A DNA stretch of 14,022 nucleotides from positions 1 through 14,022 of the forward strand of contig DAOWDY010000010.1 of NCBI GenBank assembly GCA_030638785.1, in the 5' to 3' direction. This document shows positions 6,862 through 13,964 of this stretch, in pieces. Every line of letters starts with the position of its first letter. Position 1 is the first letter of the stretch. Origin of the DNA: Candidatus Thorarchaeota archaeon. GTDB taxonomy: Archaea; Asgardarchaeota; Thorarchaeia; Thorarchaeales; Thorarchaeaceae. Under the pieces are notes generated by a model. That model saw nothing but the letters and a program-made list of their open reading frames with translations. It did not search any database and had not been told where the DNA came from. A program made the translations under genes and the position numbers.

Positions 6862-7539
6862 ATGCTCGGCGATCGTCTTGAAAAGGATAGAGAGAATCTT
6901 GTAGAACGACTGAGAGCTAGAGGATACCTCTCTTCTAAACAGGTTGAACAAGCCCTGCGCACGGTACCAAGAGAGGAGTTTGTTCTTCCAGAGGATCGTA
7001 AGCGGGCATATCGGGATAGTCCTCTCTCAATCGCACACGGCCAGACAATATCTGCTCCTCATATGTGTGTGATAATGTGTGAAGGTCTGAAACTCTCAGA
7101 AGGAATGAGTATTCTTGAAGTAGGAGCTGGATCTGGCTATCATGCAGCCCTTTGTGCAGAACTTGTAGCACGAAGTGGTACAACCACACCAGGTCATGTA
7201 TACACCATAGAAATAGTCGAGAAACTTATTGATTTTGCAAGAGGTAACCTAGAACGTGCAGGATATTCAGATAGAGTCACCCTGATACATAGTGATGGAG
7301 GAAAGGGACTCCCTGAACATGCACCATTTGACAGAATCCTTGTTGCAGCAGCTGCACCTTCTGTTCCGAAACCTCTTGTTGAACAACTAGCCCCAGGAGG
7401 AATTATGCTCATTCCAGTAGGCTCTGCAGGATTCTATCAAGAGCTTATGATGGTAGAGAAATCCCAAGATGGGCAAGTGCTACAGAAACGGTGGGGTGGT
7501 GTAGCATTTGTACCGCTCACTGGCAAGTATGGTTACTAG
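6862..7539 (+). CDS. pcm: Protein-L-isoaspartate O-methyltransferase
   Basis: This cytosolic repair enzyme methylates isoaspartyl residues in aged proteins with S-adenosylmethionine, allowing return to normal Asp. The 225-residue product has the family hallmarks: SIAHGQTISAPHM (residues 55-67), containing the active-site Thr-Ile-Ser, the SAM-binding loop ILEVGAGSGYHAAL (83-96), and the post-I acidic strand VYTIEI (113-118). LAPGGIMLIPVG (179-190) is the late core strand. I preferred the ATG at 6862 to one at 6802. The longer form would add 20 residues unlike the family and would overlap the start of the divergent DUF371 gene, leaving no room for promoters. The stop codon directly abuts that of ribK on the other strand, with no base between. 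Confidence 0.9.
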   Translation: MLGDRLEKDRENLVERLRARGYLSSKQVEQALRTVPREEFVLPEDRKRAYRDSPLSIAHGQTISAPHMCVIMCEGLKLSEGMSILEVGAGSGYHAALCAELVARSGTTTPGHVYTIEIVEKLIDFARGNLERAGYSDRVTLIHSDGGKGLPEHAPFDRILVAAAAPSVPKPLVEQLAPGGIMLIPVGSAGFYQELMMVEKSQDGQVLQKRWGGVAFVPLTGKYGY

Positions 7540-8220
7540 TCAGGTTGCTAAATGTAGGGGAATGACGGTCAGCGTTACTTGGTCATCTGTCTTGAGCTTC
7601 AATACCTTTCTAATATTGACTGGAGCAATTATCTCAAGAATATCTTCACTGTGGTGAGTCCGCTGTGCAATCACTACAGTAGCTTCTATCTTCCCGTTCA
7701 CCTTCACTCTGTAACAGATTACATCACCAAAGGTCCGACCTTCTTTCGTAAACCCAGTCACAATAAAGGGCGGAGTATGTTTCATCCTATTGGTGGCTTT
7801 TCGTGAATCATCAGTATTAATTCTGACATTCAATGTTCCTGCGAAAGGGTCGAATCCCAGTGCTTTTTTGAAACGAGAACGGTACAACTCAACATAGTAT
7901 GCCCCTTCACCAAGACCTCCAACAACTATTCCCTGGATGGTGATTTCATCTTTTGGTGGTGCAAATGCAATTTCTAGACTACTAAAGACTCTGATAAGCT
8001 CCTCACGACCTCTTTCAGTGAGTTTGAGCTGCATTCCATTTACAGTATGCGCTCTCACAAGATATCCTTGATCAACACTCTGCGAGATTCTTCGTGATGC
8101 AGTCTGTTGGCTAACAGCAAGATCCTTTCCAAGATCGCTTGTCTTCAGCAACACAGTGTCATGAAGTGCTCCACGTTTGGCCAGTGCGTATAAGGTAAAC
8201 CAAGTTTCAGGATTAATCAT
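7540..8220 (-). CDS. ribK: CTP-dependent riboflavin kinase with N-terminal helix-turn-helix (RibK)
   Basis: The C-terminal half (about residues 90-226) is the archaeal riboflavin kinase domain (DUF120), which makes FMN from riboflavin using CTP rather than ATP. The visible motifs are GGLGEGAYYVELY (101-113), PFAGTLNVRI (125-134) and THHSEDILEIIAPVNIR (188-204). The N-terminal ~80 residues form a winged helix-turn-helix, with LAVSQQTASRRISQSVDQGYL (34-54) as recognition region. Such fusions occur in archaea and suggest that the enzyme also regulates its own or other flavin genes, an inference here. AAGGAG (8233-8228), inside the last codons of the translin gene, lies seven bases before the ATG. 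It is the last gene of the five-gene cluster and ends exactly beside pcm. Confidence 0.92.
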   Translation of the reverse strand: MINPETWFTLYALAKRGALHDTVLLKTSDLGKDLAVSQQTASRRISQSVDQGYLVRAHTVNGMQLKLTERGREELIRVFSSLEIAFAPPKDEITIQGIVVGGLGEGAYYVELYRSRFKKALGFDPFAGTLNVRINTDDSRKATNRMKHTPPFIVTGFTKEGRTFGDVICYRVKVNGKIEATVVIAQRTHHSEDILEIIAPVNIRKVLKLKTDDQVTLTVIPLHLAT

Positions 8221-8224
8221 AATA

Positions 8225-8857
8225 CTACTCCTTCTTTAACCTCTCTTCATACTGACCAATCTCTTTCACCAGACGGTCTTGGCGTACAGCCGTTGTGACA
8301 TCTCCACGTGTTCGTTCAATGATTCCGCGTGCAACATCACATTTCCTACGCAGATCGGGCACTAATGCATTGGGATAATCAAAACTAGTGAGTTCTTCAA
8401 AAATATATTCCATTAGAGTAAGGAGTTTCTCCGCAGTGGTAGTATCATTCTCTCTTAATTTCTCAAGTATTGCCCTTCTGATTTCTCCAATCGTATCTGC
8501 AAGCCCTGTCAGGAAAGGCCTCGAGGGTATTGCATAGATTTCGGGTGGAGTAAGTACTCCCTGCTCAAGAATAGAGAGCAAGTTAGCTGCTTCTGCAAGT
8601 TCTTGGTAGGCAGTATCTAATATTCTTGATTTGCTCAAATGAGCACTCTTCTCTATCTCTGTTTTGGCTTGATCTACTAATGCATGCGCTTCTTTAAGAT
8701 CCACTTTGGCAGCATCATACTTTCCACGGTGAGTCTGTTTGATGGACTCCGAACATTTTCTGACGGCAGACCTTGCAAGAGGAAGAACCTTCTCTCTAAC
8801 CTGATCATCTTCATCGATTTCTTTACGAATAGAGTTGAGAATATCTACAAGATCCAT
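8225..8857 (-). CDS. Archaeal translin family protein
   Basis: A mostly alpha-helical 210-residue protein of the translin/TRAX family, RNA-binding proteins that form barrel-shaped oligomers. Some members (TRAX and archaeal relatives) are nucleases that degrade small RNA. Recognisable blocks are YQELAEAANLL (84-94), PSRPFLTGLADTIGEIRR (111-128) and SFDYPNALVPDLRRKCDVARG (158-178), followed by RTRGD (182-186). Acidic residues at E86, E89, E125 and D174 lie where the family keeps them and could form the metal site, so nuclease activity is plausible. The last ~25 residues are a charged helix. It starts 19 bases after the taw1 stop and ends four bases before ribK, so it sits in the same transcript. 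The RNA target is unknown. Confidence 0.88.
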   Translation of the reverse strand: MDLVDILNSIRKEIDEDDQVREKVLPLARSAVRKCSESIKQTHRGKYDAAKVDLKEAHALVDQAKTEIEKSAHLSKSRILDTAYQELAEAANLLSILEQGVLTPPEIYAIPSRPFLTGLADTIGEIRRAILEKLRENDTTTAEKLLTLMEYIFEELTSFDYPNALVPDLRRKCDVARGIIERTRGDVTTAVRQDRLVKEIGQYEERLKKE

Positions 8858-8876
8858 CTTTCTTCATCTCAGTTCT

Positions 8877-9899
8877 TTATTTCAGCCTCTTTATGTGTTT
8901 TCTACGTGCGAGTAAAACAACTCTACTTTTGACTTGTTCATCAATAACAAAATAACCAGTTAACGCCGCTAGTTTTTCCGAGAATGCACGAATCTCTTGA
9001 TGTGGGGGTGAGTTTTCCTTTTGTAATCGCCCTATGGAAGATCCAAGATGCATGTATCCTTTAACCTCAATATAATCTGGTTCTCCAAGAAGAATCTGCT
9101 TTGCATAAGACCTCACATCATACATGTTATGCCCTGCCACCATAGTGAGACGATTTACCGTGCGGCAGTCAAGTGAACTCAGTAGTTCTTGCGACTGCAT
9201 AAGACGGTCCCATGCATTGCTAATTCCAGGTCTGAGCAGACGCGAGTGGGTTTCTTTATCGGGAGCTGCAAGTGTGATGTACAACTGTGTTGGTAATGAC
9301 ATTTCTGCTATCACATCTGGAAGAGTTCCATTAGTTACTAGAAAAGAAGTCATACCTCTCTTGTGAATCTCCTCAATAAACTCATTGAGATACGGATAGA
9401 GCGTGGGCTCTCCAGCCAACGATATTGCTACGTGCTGTGGCTGTCTTGCTTCCATGTACATCTTCTGAGAAACATCAGCACCGGCATCCGGATTGTATCC
9501 CCCTAGAGTCCTCAAGTTCGCCATCATTGTCTGGTCTAAGAGTTCAGTAGGTGCTAAGACACTCTCCTCATTGATGGATGTCTGATTCCATCTTATATCA
9601 ACATCATCTGGAGTCACTCGCCAACAAAAATGGCAACTCTGTGTACACTTGTCAACTAGAGGTGTCATCTGTAGACATCTATGGGACTCGATACCATAGA
9701 ACTTCTGTTTGTAACATGTATCTCCATTGAGCAAGCTCTTCTTCTGCCATTGGCATGCTTTGTATCCACCCCTAGCGCCAAGTATGTGATACCCCTGATT
9801 CTTCAGCTTTTTCTGAAGTTTTGTTGGCATATCGCTTGTCAATTTGAAATCGTTCAGGTTCTCCAGCTCCCTGCTTATCAGGATTTGGTCATGGGACAA
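8877..9899 (-). CDS. taw1: 4-demethylwyosine synthase Taw1 (TYW1), radical SAM
   Basis: Taw1 condenses pyruvate carbons onto m1G37 of tRNA-Phe to form the tricyclic 4-demethylwyosine; its substrate base is made by Trm5. Two iron-sulfur sites are visible: C49, C62 and C75, spaced C-x12-C-x12-C as in archaeal Taw1, and the radical SAM motif C85-x3-C89-x2-C92 in CTQSCHFCWR. QKKSLLNGDTCYKQKFYGIESHRC, read as a block at 52-75, and ISLAGEPTLYPY (159-170) are also typical. The frame opens with TTG at 9899, three bases after the stop of the upstream gene. An ATG at codon 24 is an alternative that would match the usual N-terminus of the family better. The total of 340 residues agrees with the family. 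Confidence 0.93.
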   Translation of the reverse strand: MSHDQILISRELENLNDFKLTSDMPTKLQKKLKNQGYHILGARGGYKACQWQKKSLLNGDTCYKQKFYGIESHRCLQMTPLVDKCTQSCHFCWRVTPDDVDIRWNQTSINEESVLAPTELLDQTMMANLRTLGGYNPDAGADVSQKMYMEARQPQHVAISLAGEPTLYPYLNEFIEEIHKRGMTSFLVTNGTLPDVIAEMSLPTQLYITLAAPDKETHSRLLRPGISNAWDRLMQSQELLSSLDCRTVNRLTMVAGHNMYDVRSYAKQILLGEPDYIEVKGYMHLGSSIGRLQKENSPPHQEIRAFSEKLAALTGYFVIDEQVKSRVVLLARRKHIKRLK

Positions 9900-9902
9900 G
9901 TC

Positions 9903-11162
9903 TTACTTCTGAAACTCGAGATCTTGTCCTAGACTCTCTTGATGACTCCAAGACCCTGTGACAATCTTCTTGCGAGAAAACTCTCCAAGTAACTGTCGAG
10001 TCCTCTCATTAAGACGCCCTGCTGGCATATTTTCCCATTCACTTCCTGGCAAAGGCATAAACACATGACCATGTATCTTGGCGTTCATTTCAGCAAGATC
10101 TTCACATATCTGCAAACTGGCTTCAATGTCTTGATCTGTTTCTCCAGGCAGACCAAATATCATGTCTACATGAGGTATGAATCCTATATCAAGAGCAATT
10201 GCGATTGCATCCAATCCCTCCTGAACTGTATGGTGTCTGTTTGCGTTATCAAGAACTTTGTCACTGCCAGACTGGAGTCCAATCTGAAGGGTTCTATTCG
10301 TTACATAGTGGCTAAACATCTCAAGAAGATCACTCGTCACGAACTCAGGTCGCACCTCTGAGGGAAATGATCCGAAGAAGAGGTCAAGTCCATCGATTGA
10401 AGTTGTTTCTCTCAAGAGCTTCTCAAGTTTCTCAGGGACCGCCTTTCTTCCTCTTCCTCCATAACATAATGCATTTGGAGAGAGAAACCATGTGCGCTCA
10501 AAACCTCTCTCATTCACTGCACGCTTCAGCCAATGTGTAGTGGATTCCACTCCCCTATGCCTCACCATACCTCCTGAGAGAAACGGAGTGGCACAGAACT
10601 TGCATCGAAAGGGGCAACCGCGTGTCACCTCAACTGGTCCAACGATGTTCATCTCAAGGGCAAAAGGTGGATAATCATCCAGTACTACTCTTGGTAGTGA
10701 TTTAGGAACTGGGAATTCATCTGTTTCAGCCGAAACAACTCCTTGGACTTCTGTTGGGTCCATATCGTTGAGCAGGTGCAAGAGAAGGTCTCTGAAGACA
10801 GCTTCGCCCTCTCCTATAACAACATAATCGAAACCCATGTCTAGTAGATTAGAAGGTCTCGCACTTGCATGTGCACCTCCTGCAACCAGGATTACACGAT
10901 CACCAAACTTCTCCCTGACACCTCTAACCTCGTGGTAAATTCTATCTATCTGAGTGCTCATGACGGAATGAGCTAGAACAGCATTTCCCGTCTTCAGCTC
11001 GGTAGCAAGTATGCTATCAGGTAATTCTATCGGAGCATGAACTCGAAGAGAATTTAACCGCGGATCAGTTTCAATTGACCCTAGTAGGGCTGCTACGCTA
11101 TATCTTGAAGATGTATGTGCACGAAATACAAGAGATTGAATTTCCAAAGAGTACACACGCAC
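9903..11162 (-). CDS. B12-binding-like/radical SAM protein (MJ1487-like family)
   Basis: A 419-residue protein with an N-terminal Rossmann-like domain, as in B12-binding radical SAM enzymes (about 1-140, with VAGGAHASARP at 93-103 and GEGE at 117-120). The radical SAM barrel follows: C183, C187 and C190 in RGCPFRCKFC, FGLPGETDQD at 336-345. I associate this layout with an archaeal family typified by MJ1487, with no proven reaction. The DxHxxG motif that ligates cobalt is not visible, so cobalamin binding is doubtful. The start is GTG at 11162, whose last base on the minus strand continues directly from the proteasome-type gene: the TAG stop and the GTG share one base. Taw1 starts three bases after its stop. 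The link to Taw1 hints at RNA or cofactor modification, but that is inference only. Confidence 0.8.
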   Translation of the reverse strand: MRVYSLEIQSLVFRAHTSSRYSVAALLGSIETDPRLNSLRVHAPIELPDSILATELKTGNAVLAHSVMSTQIDRIYHEVRGVREKFGDRVILVAGGAHASARPSNLLDMGFDYVVIGEGEAVFRDLLLHLLNDMDPTEVQGVVSAETDEFPVPKSLPRVVLDDYPPFALEMNIVGPVEVTRGCPFRCKFCATPFLSGGMVRHRGVESTTHWLKRAVNERGFERTWFLSPNALCYGGRGRKAVPEKLEKLLRETTSIDGLDLFFGSFPSEVRPEFVTSDLLEMFSHYVTNRTLQIGLQSGSDKVLDNANRHHTVQEGLDAIAIALDIGFIPHVDMIFGLPGETDQDIEASLQICEDLAEMNAKIHGHVFMPLPGSEWENMPAGRLNERTRQLLGEFSRKKIVTGSWSHQESLGQDLEFQK

Positions 11163-11755
11163 TAATTATCAACAGTACGCTCGGAAACACCATCTTTTGT
11201 GACGCTCATCACACGTATTGCTCCACCAGACTGGACATCTCGTGAAATACCTGCTCGAACAGCTTGAATAGCTATCTCCTCAGCCTCTTTGACTGTGATA
11301 TCAGGTTTGAAATCTTTCTCAAGGATACCATAGGCGCTTCTGAGACCGGTTCCTGTTGCTGTGTATTCGTCAGGCATCAGTGAGCCTCCCATGTCCATTG
11401 AGTAGAGGGCGGGACCGTCTTTGTCAATACCAACTACAACTGTCTGTACATATAATGGAGAAGCACGACGTGAGTACAGTGTGTTGGCGACCATCTTTGC
11501 GAGAACCTTTACAGAAATAGCCTTCTTGTGATCGAGTTCGTAGAGCTTGATCTGTGCCTGCAGTCTGTTTACGAGCATTTGATAGTCAGATGTCAATCCT
11601 GCTGATGCAAGTACAATGGTGTCAGTCAACTTGAAAGCCTTGACTCCAGTTTCGCTAAGAACCATTGTTCCCCAACTGATTAGGGAGTCGGTTGCAACAA
11701 CTGTTCCATCTGCGCACTTGATTCCTACTACTGTCGCACCTGTTGGAAGACTCAT
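11162..11755 (-). CDS. psmB: Proteasome beta-type subunit lacking the catalytic Thr1
   Basis: A 197-residue 20S proteasome beta-family protein. Beta subunits normally cut off a short propeptide after Gly and use the new N-terminal Thr1 to cleave peptides in the degradation chamber. Aligned without gaps on G-x-T-V-V-G-I (residues 6-12), the Thr1 position is A7: the sequence is PTG-ATVVGI rather than TG-TTTVGI. Other site residues remain: D23 (Asp17), K39 (Lys33), D173 and S176 in RDVQSGG. The usual Ser near 129 is Thr (T136). It should therefore be a structural, inactive subunit, perhaps of a mixed beta ring with an active paralogue encoded elsewhere. The start is the ATG at 11755: AGGAG (11770-11766) lies ten bases upstream, and the frame upstream is antisense to the GTPase gene. 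It heads the five-gene cluster. Confidence 0.87.
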   Translation of the reverse strand: MSLPTGATVVGIKCADGTVVATDSLISWGTMVLSETGVKAFKLTDTIVLASAGLTSDYQMLVNRLQAQIKLYELDHKKAISVKVLAKMVANTLYSRRASPLYVQTVVVGIDKDGPALYSMDMGGSLMPDEYTATGTGLRSAYGILEKDFKPDITVKEAEEIAIQAVRAGISRDVQSGGAIRVMSVTKDGVSERTVDN

Positions 11756-11804
11756 TTTAGGTAAGCTCCTGTGGGGCTTCGTATTGGTTATGGCCCTGTC
11801 AATC

Positions 11805-11814
11805 CTTTTAAAAG
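11805..11814. promoter_or_regulatory. Palindromic TATA box shared by psmB cluster and GTPase gene
   Basis: CTTTTAAAAG is a perfect 10-base palindrome and the best TATA-like element between the two divergent genes. Measured 25 bases to each side, transcription would start near 11785 for the minus strand and near 11835 for the plus strand. That gives leaders of about 30 and 20 bases, each with a purine-rich ribosome binding site (AGGAG at 11770-11766, GAGG at 11843-11846). One box may serve both directions. Confidence 0.5.
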
Positions 11815-11855
11815 ATGTTCTATGGACTGGCGTAAATTGAGTGAGGCTGCAGCAT

Positions 11856-12932
11856 ATGGTGACCGATCTTAATCCCTTCAGGCGAATTCCTACAATCATG
11901 ACTGCGGATGAGATTATTGAGTATGCCCATACCAAGTCCAAAAAATTGAGCATGAAGAGTTCGAAGGAAATCAAGAAGATTCCACGAGTAAAAATTCGAG
12001 AAGTTGCAAGACTACAAGAGTACGTCAAGCTTGTCAAGTCAAAACTTTTGGAGGTTGTTGAAGGCTTTCCTACCATAGACCGTCTCCATCCATTCTATCT
12101 AGAGCTAACCGAAATCCTTGTTGGAACAGATAAGCTAAAACTATCTCTTGGGGCAGTTCACAAATGCATACCCCCAATCAGCCAAATCATGAGTGACCAT
12201 CTTGAAGCATTGAAGCTCAGTCAAGACCACAAACAGATGAAGAAGACACGTAGCGCTGCCAAGGGTCGAATAGCATCAATAGTACGAGCAACTAAAAAAA
12301 ACCTCGATTTCTTGATTGAAGCAAAGAAGAAACTCTCTCGCCTACCAGGAATTATTCCTGATTCTCCCACAATAGTATGCGCAGGGTTCCCCAACGTAGG
12401 AAAATCAACACTGGTACGAGAGGTTTCAACAGCTGAGCCTGAGATTGCATATTACCCCTTTACAACAAAGAAGGTAATTATTGGACACCTGCAAGTACGC
12501 GAGCACAGAGTGCAGATTGTTGATACACCAGGTATCCTTGATCGCCCAATGAGCAAGAGGAACGAGATAGAGAAACAGGCAATCACAGCTCTCAAGTATC
12601 TTGCACATGTGATTATCTTCATTTTAGATCCATCAGAGGCCTGTGGATGGAGCATTAACGACCAAACAAACTTACTGCATGAAGTTCAACGCATGTTCCC
12701 TATAATTCCCATCCTAATTGCCTTCAACAAGCTCGATATTGCCCCTCCAGAAAAAATTGAAGAGGCGAAAAAATTAGTTCCTGACGCCTACGAGATTGTA
12801 GCTACCGAAGGGACCGGTGTTTCTGAATTACTACAGGACGCAGTTGATGAAGTAGATATAGAGTCCCTTCAGGAATCAATAGAAAGCCATGTTGCATCAC
12901 TGACGGGAAGAAAACCCAACTCCATCGACTGA
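11856..12932 (+). CDS. nog1: Nog1-type GTP-binding protein (Obg/TRAFAC family)
   Basis: A GTPase of the Nog1 group, which in eukaryotes acts in assembly of the large ribosomal subunit and in archaea presumably has a similar role. Residues are numbered from the ATG at 11856. The first ~160 residues are a charged helical domain opening with NPFRRIPTIMTADEI (6-20). The GTPase motifs follow: G1 GFPNVGKST (177-185), G2 region YYPFTTKK (199-206), G3 DTPG (223-226) and G4 NKLD (291-294). The total of 358 residues is usual for the archaeal form, which lacks the long eukaryotic C-terminus. GTG at 11841 and GTG at 11859 are other possible starts. GAGG (11843-11846) nine bases upstream favours 11856. 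The 3' end overlaps the convergent rtcA by 36 bases. Confidence 0.9.
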   Translation: MVTDLNPFRRIPTIMTADEIIEYAHTKSKKLSMKSSKEIKKIPRVKIREVARLQEYVKLVKSKLLEVVEGFPTIDRLHPFYLELTEILVGTDKLKLSLGAVHKCIPPISQIMSDHLEALKLSQDHKQMKKTRSAAKGRIASIVRATKKNLDFLIEAKKKLSRLPGIIPDSPTIVCAGFPNVGKSTLVREVSTAEPEIAYYPFTTKKVIIGHLQVREHRVQIVDTPGILDRPMSKRNEIEKQAITALKYLAHVIIFILDPSEACGWSINDQTNLLHEVQRMFPIIPILIAFNKLDIAPPEKIEEAKKLVPDAYEIVATEGTGVSELLQDAVDEVDIESLQESIESHVASLTGRKPNSID

Positions 12933-13964
12933 AACAACTCCGGGCTCTCCTATGCTCCCTTCCAGAGTTATTTTCACTCCAAGAATCTTTTCTGTCACCC
13001 AGATGTTAGTAACCAGATGGGCAGTCACTTCTGTTACCCCGATTTGACTAATCCCCTTGGCAAGAGCAAGGTATGGAATCAGCATATCACCGAGATGGGA
13101 ATCAATTGCCTTCCTTGTGGCTAATTCTTCTAAAAGCTGCATAACAGCCTCCTTACCTACTTCTTCTGCACGTTTTCCTCTCTCGCCCAATCTATCTGCT
13201 CCCAATCTGAAACCAGTTGTTGACTCTGCCCAAAGGACAATACCACTTCCAGCACCAAAATGTGGATCATTATTCTTTTGATACCACTCACGTTCAATTC
13301 TATCAAATCTCAAGTTGTGATTCGCAAGCTCGCTCTCAACAGCGTTAGCTTGACGGTCTGCAACATGTCCTGGAAGTTTTACACAGTGAGAGATTCCCGA
13401 AACTGTGCTTACATCACCAAAATCCAGAAGAGTTACTGGTGATATCTCCCTAGCAGGAGAAATTTCGACCTCCACTTGACCGCCGCCTCTAGGATAGTGA
13501 CCACGTCTTTTCAGCTTGATTTCTACATTTGCTCCCATTCTTTTCACTAGTGGTACAAACACCTCGCGGAGATAATCAATTGGAGGACTCCACTTCACAT
13601 CTGTGCCCCCCTTTATGAAAAATCTCACAGGCTCTATCGATAAGATGGCAGGAGGTAGTACGGCTTGAAGGACCAAGGAGATAGATCCAGCAGTTCCAAT
13701 ATCATAGGAGAAGTCCCCAGACATCAATGTTGAGGGCTTGAATACGATCTCTGTACTCCCAATCTCAAGGCCTTCTACTTCTGCACCCACTAGTCGAGAT
13801 GTTAATTCAATCCCTGCTATATGTTGCCTCTTCAGACCAGGTTTTGGTCTACCTGCTCGAATCTTTATGATTCTGACAGGATTTAGAGTCAAAGCAGAGA
13901 GGGACACTGAAGTACGTAATATCTGTCCTCCTCCTTCGCCATAGGATCCATCTATCTCAATCAT
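12897..13964 (-). CDS. rtcA: RNA 3'-terminal phosphate cyclase RtcA
   Basis: RtcA turns the 3'-phosphate of an RNA into a 2',3'-cyclic phosphate using ATP through a covalent His-AMP. It acts in RNA repair or processing. The 355 residues fit the family. The signature start is IDGSYGEGGGQILRTSVSLS (4-23), then RPKPGLKRQH (39-48), the family glycine-rich motif RGHYPRGGG (154-162), and DSHLGDML (288-295). H290 in this motif corresponds to the adenylated histidine of the family. No ligase RtcB is seen in the window. Translation is probably coupled to the upstream gene, since the ATG overlaps that gene's TGA as ATGA. The 3' end overlaps the GTPase gene by 36 bases. Confidence 0.95.
   Translation of the reverse strand: MIEIDGSYGEGGGQILRTSVSLSALTLNPVRIIKIRAGRPKPGLKRQHIAGIELTSRLVGAEVEGLEIGSTEIVFKPSTLMSGDFSYDIGTAGSISLVLQAVLPPAILSIEPVRFFIKGGTDVKWSPPIDYLREVFVPLVKRMGANVEIKLKRRGHYPRGGGQVEVEISPAREISPVTLLDFGDVSTVSGISHCVKLPGHVADRQANAVESELANHNLRFDRIEREWYQKNNDPHFGAGSGIVLWAESTTGFRLGADRLGERGKRAEEVGKEAVMQLLEELATRKAIDSHLGDMLIPYLALAKGISQIGVTEVTAHLVTNIWVTEKILGVKITLEGSIGEPGVVSVDGVGFSSRQ

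Noticed and set aside
9124..10674. Plus-strand open frames of 60-100 codons under taw1 and the radical SAM gene
   Set aside because: They are shadows of strongly supported genes on the other strand, without start signals or family features.
11756..12076. A 107-codon upstream extension of the proteasome-type gene
   Set aside because: It is antisense to the 5' part of the Nog1-type gene, has no family similarity, and the ATG at 11755 has a good ribosome binding site and the expected beta-subunit N-terminus.
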